Shown in pieces: positions 7,204 to 15,792 of a stretch of 64,000 bases of DNA. Both the position numbers and the translations under genes were made by a program. Origin of the DNA: UBA2387 sp019454665 (lineage in GTDB: Bacteria > Armatimonadota > Fimbriimonadia > Fimbriimonadales > Fimbriimonadaceae). Every line of letters begins with the position of its first letter. Positions within the stretch are counted from its first letter, which is position 1. The stretch spans positions 1-64,000 of the forward strand of contig BTVX01000008.1 in NCBI GenBank assembly GCA_045862995.1. Reading direction: 5' to 3'. The notes beneath the pieces are model-generated. The model was not told the origin of the DNA. It saw only the letters and a program-made list of their open reading frames with translations, and did no database searches.

Positions 7204-9131
7204 AGATCAAGACGATGACCGTGAACATCCCGGAGTTGGCGAAGGAGTTTGGGCTGGTGCCCGGACACGTCCACCATGTCCTTCAAGAACTGGGGCTTGA
7301 GGTCGAGGGCGAACAGTTCGAGTCGGACGACGACACCCTTGAGTTGGTCAAAGTCAGTCTGATGGAGTTGGAGGGCACCAAGGAGCTGACCTTGCAGCCG
7401 GGCCGAACGCCCCGCGAAGTCGCGCTGGCCCTCGGCATCCCGCAGCCTGAGATCCAGAAGACGCTCATCACGAAGCTGAAGACCATGGCCGCCCTCGGCA
7501 CCGTCCTCAAGGACGACATCACCGAGAAGCTGGTCGCGGCCAACGGCTACACCGTGGTGTGGGCCGATGCGCCCAAACCCAAGCCGAAGGCGGCGCAACA
7601 GCCTTCTCAGCAGAAGGGCGCGATCACCCGCCCGCCCGTGGTCACCATCATGGGCCACGTGGACCACGGCAAGACTTCCCTGCTCGACTACATCCGCAAG
7701 GCGAACGTGGTGGACAAGGAATTCGGCGGCATCACCCAGCACATCGGCGCGTATCAGGTCAACCTGCCCGAGGGCACGATCACGTTCCTCGACACTCCAG
7801 GCCACGCCGCGTTCACCGAAATGCGCGCCCGAGGCGCCCAGGTCACCGACATCGCGATCCTCGTCGTCGCCGCCGACGACGGCATCATGCCGCAGACCAT
7901 CGAGGCCATCGCCCACGCGAAGAACGCCAAGGTGCCGATCATCGTCGCGGTCAACAAGTGCGACAAGCCCGACGCCCGGCCCGAGCGGGTGTTGCAACAG
8001 CTCACGAACCACGAAGTGGTCCCCGAGGCGTTTGGCGGCGACACGATCACGTGCAATGTTTCGGCGCACACCGGCGAAGGCATCCCGCAGTTGCTGGAGA
8101 TGATCCTGCTGCAAGCCGAGGTGCTCCAGCTCACCGCCGACCCCAAGGGCGAGTTCCACGGGGTCGTCATCGAATCCAAGCTCGAACGCGGTCGCGGTCC
8201 CGTGGCCACGGTCCTCGTGAAGTCGGGCACGCTCCACCAAAGCGACACCATCGTCGTCGGCCAGACGTTCGGCCGCATCAAGGCGATGACGGACCATGCG
8301 GGCCAGCGCATCGAATCCGCCGGCCCAAGCACGCCGGTCGAAGTCCTCGGCCTTGCCGAGGTGCCCCAAGCAGGCGATTCGGTGGAAGTCGAGAAGAACG
8401 AGCGGCGCGCGCGAGAACTCGCCGAGAGCCGCAAGACGGCCGCCCGAAGCGAGGAAATGGCGCGCGGCGCCAAGCCCAAGATGACCCTGCGCGGCATCCG
8501 CGACATGCTCAACCAGGGCGAGATGAAGGAACTCAACCTGGTCGTCAAGGCGGACGTCCACGGGTCCGTCGAAGCGGTGCGCGGACTCCTGGAGAAGATC
8601 GAAAGCGACGAGGTGCAGGTGCGCGTCATCCACTCCGCCGTAGGCACCATCACCGAAAACGACATTCTGCTGGCCAATGCGGCCAACGCCATCGTCGTCG
8701 GCTTCAACGTCAAGCCCGAAGGCGGCGCGCGGAAGGAAGCCGAGCGGCGCAAGGTCGAAATCCGCACGTACAACATCATCTACGAACTGATCGAGGACAT
8801 CGAGAAGGCCGTCAAGGGCATGCTCGAACCCAAGTTCGAAGAGCAGTACCTCGGCACGGTCGAGATCCGCGTCCGGTTCGCGTTCTCGCGCAAGGGCGTC
8901 ATCGCCGGCTGCTACGTCAGCGATGGCAAGGTCACGCGAAACGCCAAGTGCCGCGTTTACCGGGGCAAGGAACTCGTCTACGAAGGCGAAGTCAACACGC
9001 TCCGCCACCTGAAGGACGACGTGCGCGAGGTCACCCAAGGCTTCGAGTGCGGTCTGACCTTCGAGGGCTGGGAAGGGTTCGCCGAAGGCGACAAGGTCGA
9101 GGCGTTCGAGATGGTCCAGATCAACGACTAA
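7188..9131 (+). CDS. infB: Translation initiation factor IF-2
   Basis: This GTPase delivers initiator fMet-tRNA to the 30S subunit. The G1 motif is GHVDHGKTS, G3 is DTPGHAAFTEMRARG and G4 is NKCDKPDA, followed by the IF-2 beta-barrel domains II to IV. At 647 residues it is short for the family because the long N-terminal linker is missing: the GTPase domain begins near residue 145, after a compact region starting VNIPELAKEFG. The ATG at 7188 overlaps ylxR; an ATG at 7215 is equally plausible and gives MTVNIPELAKEFG, which looks more like a family N-terminus. Confidence 0.97.
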   Translation: MQTEVKIKTMTVNIPELAKEFGLVPGHVHHVLQELGLEVEGEQFESDDDTLELVKVSLMELEGTKELTLQPGRTPREVALALGIPQPEIQKTLITKLKTMAALGTVLKDDITEKLVAANGYTVVWADAPKPKPKAAQQPSQQKGAITRPPVVTIMGHVDHGKTSLLDYIRKANVVDKEFGGITQHIGAYQVNLPEGTITFLDTPGHAAFTEMRARGAQVTDIAILVVAADDGIMPQTIEAIAHAKNAKVPIIVAVNKCDKPDARPERVLQQLTNHEVVPEAFGGDTITCNVSAHTGEGIPQLLEMILLQAEVLQLTADPKGEFHGVVIESKLERGRGPVATVLVKSGTLHQSDTIVVGQTFGRIKAMTDHAGQRIESAGPSTPVEVLGLAEVPQAGDSVEVEKNERRARELAESRKTAARSEEMARGAKPKMTLRGIRDMLNQGEMKELNLVVKADVHGSVEAVRGLLEKIESDEVQVRVIHSAVGTITENDILLANAANAIVVGFNVKPEGGARKEAERRKVEIRTYNIIYELIEDIEKAVKGMLEPKFEEQYLGTVEIRVRFAFSRKGVIAGCYVSDGKVTRNAKCRVYRGKELVYEGEVNTLRHLKDDVREVTQGFECGLTFEGWEGFAEGDKVEAFEMVQIND

Positions 9132-9134
9132 ACC

Positions 9135-9479
9135 ATGGCGAGCGTCGAGACTTTTGCGAACCCGAACCCGCAACGGAACTACCGGATCAAGCACACGTGC
9201 CCGGAGTTCACGAGCCTGTGCCCCAAGACGGGCCAGCCCGACTTCGCCACCATCCACGTCGAATACATCCCCGACCAACGTTGCATCGAGCTGAAGTCGC
9301 TCAAGTTCTACTTCTACTCGTTCCGAGACCGGGGAATCTTCTTCGAGGCGCTGACGAACGCCATTCTGGACGACCTCGCGGGTTCGTGCGAGCCCCGCTG
9401 GATGCGCGTCACGGGCGAGTTCAACGTGCGCGGCGGGATCACGTCGGTGGTCGTCGCCGAAACCGGCCCCGAACCCTGA
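9135..9479 (+). CDS. queF: NADPH-dependent 7-cyano-7-deazaguanine reductase QueF
   Basis: This 114-residue enzyme reduces preQ0 to preQ1 in queuosine biosynthesis, using NADPH. It is the short, unimodular QueF type. The catalytic Cys lies in CPEFTSLCP, the QueF motif is seen as ELKSLKFYFYSFR, and a C-terminal GEFNVRGGI segment matches the family. It follows infB after only three bases, so it is probably the last gene of the nusA operon. I see no preQ1 riboswitch upstream and no other queuosine genes in the window. Confidence 0.93.
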   Translation: MASVETFANPNPQRNYRIKHTCPEFTSLCPKTGQPDFATIHVEYIPDQRCIELKSLKFYFYSFRDRGIFFEALTNAILDDLAGSCEPRWMRVTGEFNVRGGITSVVVAETGPEP

Positions 9480-9560
9480 TCCATTCTTCTCAAACGGAGT
9501 GAACTCCAGCGTCTGGCCAGCGTCAGCCTTGACAAATGACGTTCTTCGACCTGGAAGGAC

Positions 9561-9593
9561 TTGACACAGTGCGGGGGGGGGGGGGGGTAAGGT
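9561..9593 (+). promoter_or_regulatory. TTGACA followed by a 15-G tract: possible phase-variable promoter
   Basis: A consensus -35 box TTGACA (9561-9566) is followed by six bases, then an unbroken run of 15 G (9573-9587), then TAAGGT. If TAAGGT serves as a weak -10, the spacer is 21 bases now and would be 17 if the tract lost four G. Homopolymers of this length are prone to slippage, and promoter-spacer tracts control phase variation in other bacteria, for example the fim genes of Bordetella. The start codon of the next gene is 38 bases downstream. The tract length itself could be a sequencing error. Apart from this, 9480-9624 holds no gene. Confidence 0.5.
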
Positions 9594-9624
9594 GCCGATA
9601 GACGGGCCCTGCAAGGAGACGCGA

Positions 9625-10968
9625 TTGTTGAAACACTGGTTCTTGGCGGGACTTGCCCTTGGTACTGCGGCTACCATTTGGGCGGATACCGAGCACAACC
9701 TCTCATACACTCCCGGGACCTACGGCTCGAAGATGTTCGGATTGAGCCAAGGACAGAAGGTGAGTGGAAGCAATGTCGAGGTACGTATTGGCTTCATTCA
9801 TGCTCCTGGGAGCGGGACGAGTTGGTCGCACATGAAGGTCCGTGACGTGCAAATCAAGCTGGGGAACGAAGTGGTTTTCAGCGAGCCCGGCACGTACGAC
9901 ACTTTCTCCCCATCATCAGATCCAAAGAAAGTCGGAATCCGATTCACCACGCGAGCCTCTGCCGGTCGCTGGCAGCATGGTGCCCCCATCCCAATCAGCG
10001 TTCGAGCTCGCGTGGACCTCGGCTCAATTCAACAGGGGGCGGAAGAAGGCGAACCTGAGTGGGTGCCGTTTGGAAGCGCGACCAATCTGCTGTACGAGCA
10101 CACTTACTCTGTGACTTCTCATAACGTCCTTCAGGTGTTGGGAACCGACTTGAACTCATCAAGCCAATACGACTCGGTGATCGAGGGCGCATCGGGTGCG
10201 ATCCTCAACGCAGCGGCCTCAGCATTTGAAAACCCGTATACAGTGGTGCCAACGTCGGCAACGAGCGCGATGAACGAATCAGCCTCGACGCTTCTTCCCC
10301 GTGTGGTACAGGCCACCGTATTCGTTGCGAACGTTCACGGGTCCCCAACTTCGTTCATGCCGGACGAAACAAGCACGGTCTACTTTTACGCACCGCCACC
10401 CACTCCGCCCGAGGACGACTCTGATGGCATCAACGTCCGTGTCGACGCGAAGGACGTTCTGGGAATACCAAGACATTGGCTTGTGGCCATGTGGTCGTGT
10501 CACACGCTGTCAAGCGCAAATCACGCGCCAGCGGCGTTCCGACTCATTGGTCCACACCCTGGATTTGCCGTCCTGCCGGGCAAGGCATATCTGGGGTTTG
10601 CGAGCTCCGTCAATGTTGGTCTATGGCCAAAGAGTACTTGGGACCTGCTGGCCAGAGGTGAAAGTCCGGACTTGAATCAGTTTATTCCTGGTGGACTGAA
10701 ACTTCATGCAGAAACATTGCTTAGCGAACTGTCGTCAGGGCAAGTAGTCCTCGACGCTTTGGGCGCTTCTAACGCGCTATTCCCGCCAGTTCGAATCATC
10801 AATAACACCATAGTACTAGAGCTAATGACTCTGCGTGGCGACGGATGGACACGAAGCAAGGGAGTTTATCTGACCGCAGAAGAAGCGGCATTGCTTGGCG
10901 GGACTCCCAGCACAGTGATGAGGGACTGGGTAGTATTGCCGGTTGCGGCAATTGGAGGCGATGCATGA
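9625..10968 (+). CDS. Unknown secreted protein with a possible caspase-like His/Cys pair
   Basis: This 447-residue protein is not recognised as a known family. The TTG at 9625 is chosen because AAGGAG lies six bases upstream and it gives a clean signal peptide (LLKHWFLAGLALGTAATIWA). The middle contains VFVANVHGSPTSF (His238-Gly) and, 54 residues later, LVAMWSCHTLSS (Cys292), then KAYLGF. A His-Gly and a Cys after hydrophobic strands, about 50 residues apart, is the layout of clan CD (caspase, CHAT, gingipain-like) peptidases; this is only a motif-level resemblance. The stop overlaps the next start by ATGA. GC content here is visibly lower than in the flanks. Confidence 0.6.
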   Translation: MLKHWFLAGLALGTAATIWADTEHNLSYTPGTYGSKMFGLSQGQKVSGSNVEVRIGFIHAPGSGTSWSHMKVRDVQIKLGNEVVFSEPGTYDTFSPSSDPKKVGIRFTTRASAGRWQHGAPIPISVRARVDLGSIQQGAEEGEPEWVPFGSATNLLYEHTYSVTSHNVLQVLGTDLNSSSQYDSVIEGASGAILNAAASAFENPYTVVPTSATSAMNESASTLLPRVVQATVFVANVHGSPTSFMPDETSTVYFYAPPPTPPEDDSDGINVRVDAKDVLGIPRHWLVAMWSCHTLSSANHAPAAFRLIGPHPGFAVLPGKAYLGFASSVNVGLWPKSTWDLLARGESPDLNQFIPGGLKLHAETLLSELSSGQVVLDALGASNALFPPVRIINNTIVLELMTLRGDGWTRSKGVYLTAEEAALLGGTPSTVMRDWVVLPVAAIGGDA

Positions 10969-12095
10969 TCGGGGCACTCGTTGCGCTGGTGATGGGCGCC
11001 TCTCAAGACAACCTGGTTCAAGCAGCTCTTGACGAAGCTCGACGAACGATCGAAATCGGGTTCTCGCATCCAATGGCGCAATCCGCCAACATTGTGATGG
11101 ACACCGCGATTTTGACCAGCGAAACAACCGATCGCGAAGTCGTTCTGCGATTCAAGAATGGAGGCGAAGCTCGCTACTTGCTTGAAACGCGACGTGTGAC
11201 GAGTTTGGTCATGCCCCTCAAGCGCCCATCGGGATTCGATCCTGTAGCGAGCAGTCCGCTTCAGGTGCAGGATCGGATGAAGATCGCGTCCTGGTTGTGG
11301 TCGGATCGCCTTCCAGCAGGATATTCCACTTCTTTTCCCGATGACGGAGGCGATGGGAGCAGCGATTATATGGCGGTACAACTGCAATACGAAGGCGTTG
11401 ATGTCTATGCGACATTCGGGTCTACGGTAGGGATTGACCCCTACTCAGGTGCCGTCGTATTCCTGCAAGACAGCCTTCCGGTCCTTCCAGGCCCCATGCC
11501 CAACCGTTCCCGACGCTTTGGTGAGGCGCACTGCCGGTCGGAGGCTGCACGGGTTTTGGCATCTCTGCAATCCCAGGTTGCCAAGGTAGCAGATGGTGGA
11601 CCCGCTTGGTTTGTCGCACGGATCTGGAGCACCGATGTCGTTCCCAATCGAGCACTCTTGGAGTCCGTTGGCACCACACGATTCATCCCGGCGTATGTCC
11701 TTGGTGCCGACGTGATCGACCCGAACGGCAAGCCTTCTCGAAAGGTGGTGGTCGTAGATGCCCACACCGGGCAAGGACTGCTGGTGCGCACCTTGCCAGG
11801 TACCTTGTTCAACTCCACCCAAACGACAGACACGAAGGCCGTGCTCGCGTCCGGTCAAGCGGTGATCCACTTCGCAGGAAAGTCGCTCTCCGTCGCGCTC
11901 GAAGCCCAAGATGCTCAGCCTCCCTCGACCGAGGGATGGCGGCGCGGATTGGCCGATGCAGGCAAGTCGCTGGTTCCCGTCTGGCTCGCACCCGATGGCG
12001 CAACGCTGGTCACTGGCGACAAGGCCTACCGCATCCAGTCGCCGCTCGCACCAGACACGCTCAAGGCGCTCGACGCTCCTCCCTTCGGAACCTGA
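10965..12095 (+). CDS. Unknown exported protein, coupled to the preceding gene
   Basis: This 376-residue product has a short hydrophobic N-terminus (MIGALVALVMGAS) that could be a signal peptide. The ATG at 10965 overlaps the previous stop as ATGA, and GGAGG lies six bases upstream, so the two genes are probably translated together. The sequence ends with an apparent beta-rich region (FIPAYVLGADVIDPNGKPSRKVVVVDAHTGQ) that vaguely resembles PepSY-type segments. I do not recognise a family and assign no function. Like its partner it has lower GC than the surrounding housekeeping genes. Coupling to a possible protease raises the idea of an inhibitor, chaperone or substrate, but nothing in the sequence proves it. 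Confidence 0.65.
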   Translation: MIGALVALVMGASQDNLVQAALDEARRTIEIGFSHPMAQSANIVMDTAILTSETTDREVVLRFKNGGEARYLLETRRVTSLVMPLKRPSGFDPVASSPLQVQDRMKIASWLWSDRLPAGYSTSFPDDGGDGSSDYMAVQLQYEGVDVYATFGSTVGIDPYSGAVVFLQDSLPVLPGPMPNRSRRFGEAHCRSEAARVLASLQSQVAKVADGGPAWFVARIWSTDVVPNRALLESVGTTRFIPAYVLGADVIDPNGKPSRKVVVVDAHTGQGLLVRTLPGTLFNSTQTTDTKAVLASGQAVIHFAGKSLSVALEAQDAQPPSTEGWRRGLADAGKSLVPVWLAPDGATLVTGDKAYRIQSPLAPDTLKALDAPPFGT

Positions 12096-12142
12096 GCCCA
12101 AGCACCGACCCTTGGGCCAAGGGGTATCGTGCCAGCACAAGC

Positions 12143-13177
12143 ATGAACGCCCTCGACCTCGTCCGCGAACTCATCGCGTTGCCCGGGCCGCCCGGCCAGG
12201 AAGACGCCGTGCGCGACCGCGTGGCCGAGCATGTCCGCGCCCTCGGCTACGCCGCCGGGACCGACCCCAAGGGCAATCTGCTCATCCCGCTCGGACCCGA
12301 CCCGAGGATCGTCGTCACCGCCCACCTGGACGAAATCGCGATGATCGTGCGCGGCATGGACCCCGAGGGCGGCATCCTGGTCGCCCCCATGGGCGGGCTG
12401 CACCCCTGGAAGCTGGGCGAGGGGCCCGTCGAGGTGATGGCGCCCGAAGGCGGCATCGCCGGCATCCTCTCGTTCGGCTCGATCCACTCGGAAGACGCCG
12501 CCAGCGCGGCGCGATCGGTCGAGGCGAACGGCCTGGGCTGGGGCAATGCGAAAGTGCTCACGGGCTACAACCTGCGCCAACTTATCGGCGCGGGCGTGCG
12601 GCCCGGGACGCGCGTGGCGTTGGGGCGCAGCCGCCGCACCTTGACCCCGCTTGGCAATTCGTTGGTCTCGGGGCCGTTTCTCGACGACCGCGCCGACCTC
12701 GCGGCCATGTTGCTCGCCTTGGGCGCGTTGCGCGGGCAGGAGCTTCCCGTCCTGTTTGCCGCGACCGTGGCCGAGGAAGTGGGCGGCGAGGGGGCGCAGT
12801 ACCTGATGCACCGGCTCCAGCCAGACGTGTGCATCGCGCTCGAACTCGCGCCGCTCGTGCCCGACGCGCCGATCACGCTCGACGCCACGCCGGCCCTATG
12901 GGTGTCCGATTCGTTCGCGGCGATCCGCCCGTCGGACATCCGTTTGGTCGAGGCAGCCGCTCGCGAGGCAGGGACGGGTCTGCAATTCCAAGCGCTCTCG
13001 CGAGGAGGCAGCGACGCCTCGTGCGCGGCGGCGCGCGGCCTTTGCGCCCGCCCGATCACCCTCGGCATCCCGATGGAGAACAGCCACGGCTGCGAGATCA
13101 TGCACGCCGATGCCGTAGACGCCCTCGCCCGGCTGACCGCTGCGTTGCTCGGGGTGGGGCTTGGTGATGTTCGGTGA
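12143..13177 (+). CDS. M42 family metallopeptidase (FrvX-like aminopeptidase)
   Basis: This 344-residue cytoplasmic dinuclear-metal aminopeptidase belongs to the M42 family (deblocking or glutamyl aminopeptidases, formerly called endoglucanases). The ligand motifs are seen in order: VVTAHLDEIAMIV, DDRADLAAMLLALGAL, TVAEEVGGEGAQ with the catalytic Glu pair, and a late NSHGCEIMH. The ATG at 12143 is the first good start, and the 47-base stretch before it holds nothing else. The last residues (GVGLGDVR) and the stop codon are encoded by a 10-bp repeat array that begins at 13161, so the C-terminus has been shaped by the repeat. Confidence 0.9.
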   Translation: MNALDLVRELIALPGPPGQEDAVRDRVAEHVRALGYAAGTDPKGNLLIPLGPDPRIVVTAHLDEIAMIVRGMDPEGGILVAPMGGLHPWKLGEGPVEVMAPEGGIAGILSFGSIHSEDAASAARSVEANGLGWGNAKVLTGYNLRQLIGAGVRPGTRVALGRSRRTLTPLGNSLVSGPFLDDRADLAAMLLALGALRGQELPVLFAATVAEEVGGEGAQYLMHRLQPDVCIALELAPLVPDAPITLDATPALWVSDSFAAIRPSDIRLVEAAAREAGTGLQFQALSRGGSDASCAAARGLCARPITLGIPMENSHGCEIMHADAVDALARLTAALLGVGLGDVR

Positions 13178-13218
13178 TGTTTGGTGAGGCTCGGTGAAGC
13201 TCGGTGGAGTTCCGTTGG
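13161..13218 (+). repeat. Decamer repeat array A (TTCGGTGATGT type)
   Basis: Five to six consecutive 10-bp units, TTGGTGATGT, TCGGTGATGT, TTGGTGAGGC, TCGGTGAAGC, TCGGTGGAGT and a decayed sixth, run in exact register. They cover the stop codon of the M42 gene and fill the gap up to the convergent amidohydrolase stop at 13220. Related arrays lie near 45311, 46331 and 50101. Confidence 0.85.
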
Positions 13219-13219
13219 A

Positions 13220-14402
13220 TCAGGTCCCCTCGCCCGGATACGGCTTGCCTCCGATCAACACGCCCACGCAACGCGTCTGGTACTCGAACGGGTCGCCGTC
13301 GAACATCGCGATGTCGGCATCCCGGCCGGGTTGCAGGCTGCCGATGCGGTCGGAGAGGCCGAGGATTTCGGCCGCGCCAAGCGTGATCGAGCGCAACGCC
13401 GGCTCGAAAGGCAGCCCGTTCGCCGCCGCCATAGCCGCCTCGAACAGCACCACGCGCGTCTTGGGCACGTAGCCCTCGAACCCGCTCTGAATCGCGAAGG
13501 GGACTCCCGCTTCGTGCAGCACCTTGGCCGTGTCCAAGCGCAGTTCGCGCGCGTCGCCATCGGGCCGAAACATCGTCGGGTGGAGCAGCACGGGTACCTT
13601 GGCCGCCNNNNNNNNNNATCTCGTTCAGCACGAGATACGCCTCGCTCGCGCCGTCGAGCCAGATCCGAATGCCAAACTCCTCGCCAAGCCGCAACGCCAG
13701 CAGGATGTCCTGAGCCTTGTGCGCCGTCACCAACAACGGCACCTCCCCGGCGAGGACGCGTGCGAGGGCCTCGTTCCGCAGGTTCGCGGCGCCGCCCGGC
13801 TTGGCATCGCGAACGTCGGTGAGCGTCTGCCGCAACAGGGCCATCTGCTTGGCGCGGGTCCCGGGGTTGGGCGAGCCGAGGGCATCGGGACCAAGCGTGG
13901 CCGAAATCGCCGTGCCCGCCTTCAGCAGCACCTCGCGAGCCGTGCCGTCCGAAGTCTTGAACACGGCCGTCTGGCCGCTGATGAGCATCCCCGGGATGTG
14001 GCCCGAGTGGACCGTGGTCACGCCGAACGACCGCACGTAGCGGATCAGCGGTTCGCTCGGGTTGTAGGCGTCCTCGGCCCGCAGTTCGGGTTGCATGGCG
14101 CTGGAGCGCTCGATCTGGTCTTGGTCGTGGCCGGGGACGTTCAGCATGCCGGAAACACCCACCGACGCCCGCACATCCACCAAGCCCGGCGTCGCGACTT
14201 TGCACGTGAGCACCTGGGCACCCTCGGGGATCTTCACTTCGGCGGCGGGTCCGACGGACTCGATCACTCCGCCGCGCACAACGACCACCCCGTTCGCGAT
14301 CATCGGACCCGAGACGGGATACAGCCGCTCGGCGCGGATGGCGACGACTTGGCAGGCCGCCAGAGCGGGCAGCAACAACGGAATCCAGGAGAGTCGTTTC
14401 AT
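13220..14402 (-). CDS. Amidohydrolase-like protein lacking the metal HxH motif (spans assembly gap)
   Basis: This is an exported amidohydrolase-superfamily protein (imidazolonepropionase-like) with signal peptide MKRLSWIPLLLPALAACQVV, possibly a lipoprotein (LAAC). It follows its paralogue after two bases. Where an active family member has DLHSHVG after PGLV, this one reads VDVRASVG, so both first-shell metal histidines are lost, and the HHHTH of the paralogue is replaced by TAHKA. It may be a non-catalytic partner. The reading frame changes across the 10 N at 13608-13617: upstream ends ...YLVLNE and downstream resumes AAKVPVLLHPTMF. This means the true gap length is a multiple of three, not ten. 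The remainder continues to a normal family C-terminus (RIGSLQPGRDADIAMFDGDP). Confidence 0.8.
13608..13617. other. Assembly gap (10 N)
   Basis: Ten consecutive N break the amidohydrolase gene. The coding frames on the two sides differ by one, so the ten N are a placeholder and not a measured length. Confidence 0.99.
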
Positions 14403-14404
14403 GG

Positions 14405-15679
14405 CTAGTCGGCCTCCGCGCAGCACAGGTGGATCGTACCGTTGCCCCTCGAGCCCTCGCCCCCGAGGGCGAAATTCCGGTCGGCTGGGTCTCCGAAATC
14501 GAACACTTTGAGCCCTTCGATGAACGTCTGTTGCACGCGCGTGTACACGCTGAACGGGTCGCCGTCCAGCACGATGAAGTCGGCGTCTTTGCCCACCTTG
14601 AGCGAACCGATGCGGTGGTCGAGTTCGATGTGCTTCGCGGGGTTGAGCGTCAGGGACCTCAGCGCCTCGTCGCGCGGCAAGCCGTAGCGCATGGCCATCG
14701 CGGCGTTGCGGATGAAGAATCGCGAATCGGTGATGCCGTCGTCGGTGTTGAAGCCGACCGAAACGCCCGCCCGCGCAAGCTCGGCCGCGTTGCCGAAGTC
14801 CACGTTCACAGCCTCCAGTTTGCCGCCGGGAGCGTCCACATAGGTCAGGCTGCACGGGACGCCGGCCTTGGCGATCTCCTTCGCGACGAACCGAGCCTCG
14901 GTGCAGTGGTGGAGCACCACCTTGAAGCCGAACTCCTCCTTGAGTTGGAGCACCTTGACGATGTCGTCGGCGCGGTGGGTGTGGTGGTGGACGACGCGCT
15001 TGCCTTCCAGCACTTCGACCATCGCCTCCATGCCCAGGTCCCGCTTGGGCACCTTCGTCGGGTCGGACTTGGCGGCTTCGAGTTGGGCTTTGTACTCCAA
15101 CGCTTTGAGGAAGTGCTGTCGCACCATGGCGTGGGCGCGGCTGCGGTTGCCGGGTCGGTTCGCCCCGCCGATGGGGTTCGTGCCGTTGGCCATCTTCAGG
15201 CCGCCCATCGCCCAGCCGCTGGCATCCCGCACCAGCATGTCCTCCAGGATACGGACGCCCTTGCGCGGCTTCACATAGATCGTTTGCCCGCTCATCAGGT
15301 GGCCCGAACCGGGCATCACGTTGAGCGTGGTCAGCCCGCCCGAGGTCACGCGCCGAAAGCCGGGGTCGGCGGGGTTGATCGAGTCCATCGCGCGTGCGTC
15401 GGGCTGGATCGCGCTGCTTTGGTCGCCTCCGCCCGGTCCGCCGACGTGGCTGTGCAGGTCCACCAACCCCGGCATGACCACCTTGCCCGCGAGGTCCACG
15501 ACCTTCGCGCCTTGCGGGATCGGCGTGCTCCGGTCTCCGATCGCTGCGATCCTGCCGCCCGAAACCACCATCACGCCATCGGCGATCTCGGGGCCCTCGA
15601 CAGGGATCAAACGCGCGCCGACATAGGCGGTTGCGTCGGGTTGGAGGGCGAGCGTCGCCAGGATCAGCGGAAGCCACAT
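14405..15679 (-). CDS. Secreted amidohydrolase (imidazolonepropionase-like)
   Basis: This 424-residue exported metal-dependent hydrolase of the amidohydrolase superfamily starts with a signal peptide (MWLPLILATLALQPDATA). The metal ligands are present: DLHSHVG (HxH), HHHTHRADD and LHHCTEA (His), and NTDDG (Asp). The C-terminus ends with the family motif IGSLKVGKDADFIVLDGDP. The ATG at 15679 is chosen because it opens the signal peptide. The downstream gene is a clear paralogue without the metal motif, separated by two bases, so the pair may form a complex of active and inactive subunits. The substrate is unknown; relatives include prolidases and N-acyl amino-acid hydrolases. Confidence 0.9.
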   Translation of the reverse strand: MWLPLILATLALQPDATAYVGARLIPVEGPEIADGVMVVSGGRIAAIGDRSTPIPQGAKVVDLAGKVVMPGLVDLHSHVGGPGGGDQSSAIQPDARAMDSINPADPGFRRVTSGGLTTLNVMPGSGHLMSGQTIYVKPRKGVRILEDMLVRDASGWAMGGLKMANGTNPIGGANRPGNRSRAHAMVRQHFLKALEYKAQLEAAKSDPTKVPKRDLGMEAMVEVLEGKRVVHHHTHRADDIVKVLQLKEEFGFKVVLHHCTEARFVAKEIAKAGVPCSLTYVDAPGGKLEAVNVDFGNAAELARAGVSVGFNTDDGITDSRFFIRNAAMAMRYGLPRDEALRSLTLNPAKHIELDHRIGSLKVGKDADFIVLDGDPFSVYTRVQQTFIEGLKVFDFGDPADRNFALGGEGSRGNGTIHLCCAEAD

Positions 15680-15792
15680 GGGGCACAGTTTGCCAGGTCG
15701 GGCCCGGAATGTCAATCCGCGATGCCGTTCTTTGGTCGCCCGCCGGCTGGCTGCTTCGGACACTCCGTGCGCATACCCGGCGGGTAGAGTAA

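Noticed and set aside
9480..9560. A preQ1 riboswitch near queF
   Set aside because: queF follows infB after three bases, and no aptamer-like sequence lies upstream of it; the region after it has no such fold either.
7071..9710. A long minus-strand frame opposite infB
   Set aside because: It is antisense to a clear IF-2 gene and has repetitive Asp/Val/Leu/Arg composition typical of shadow frames.
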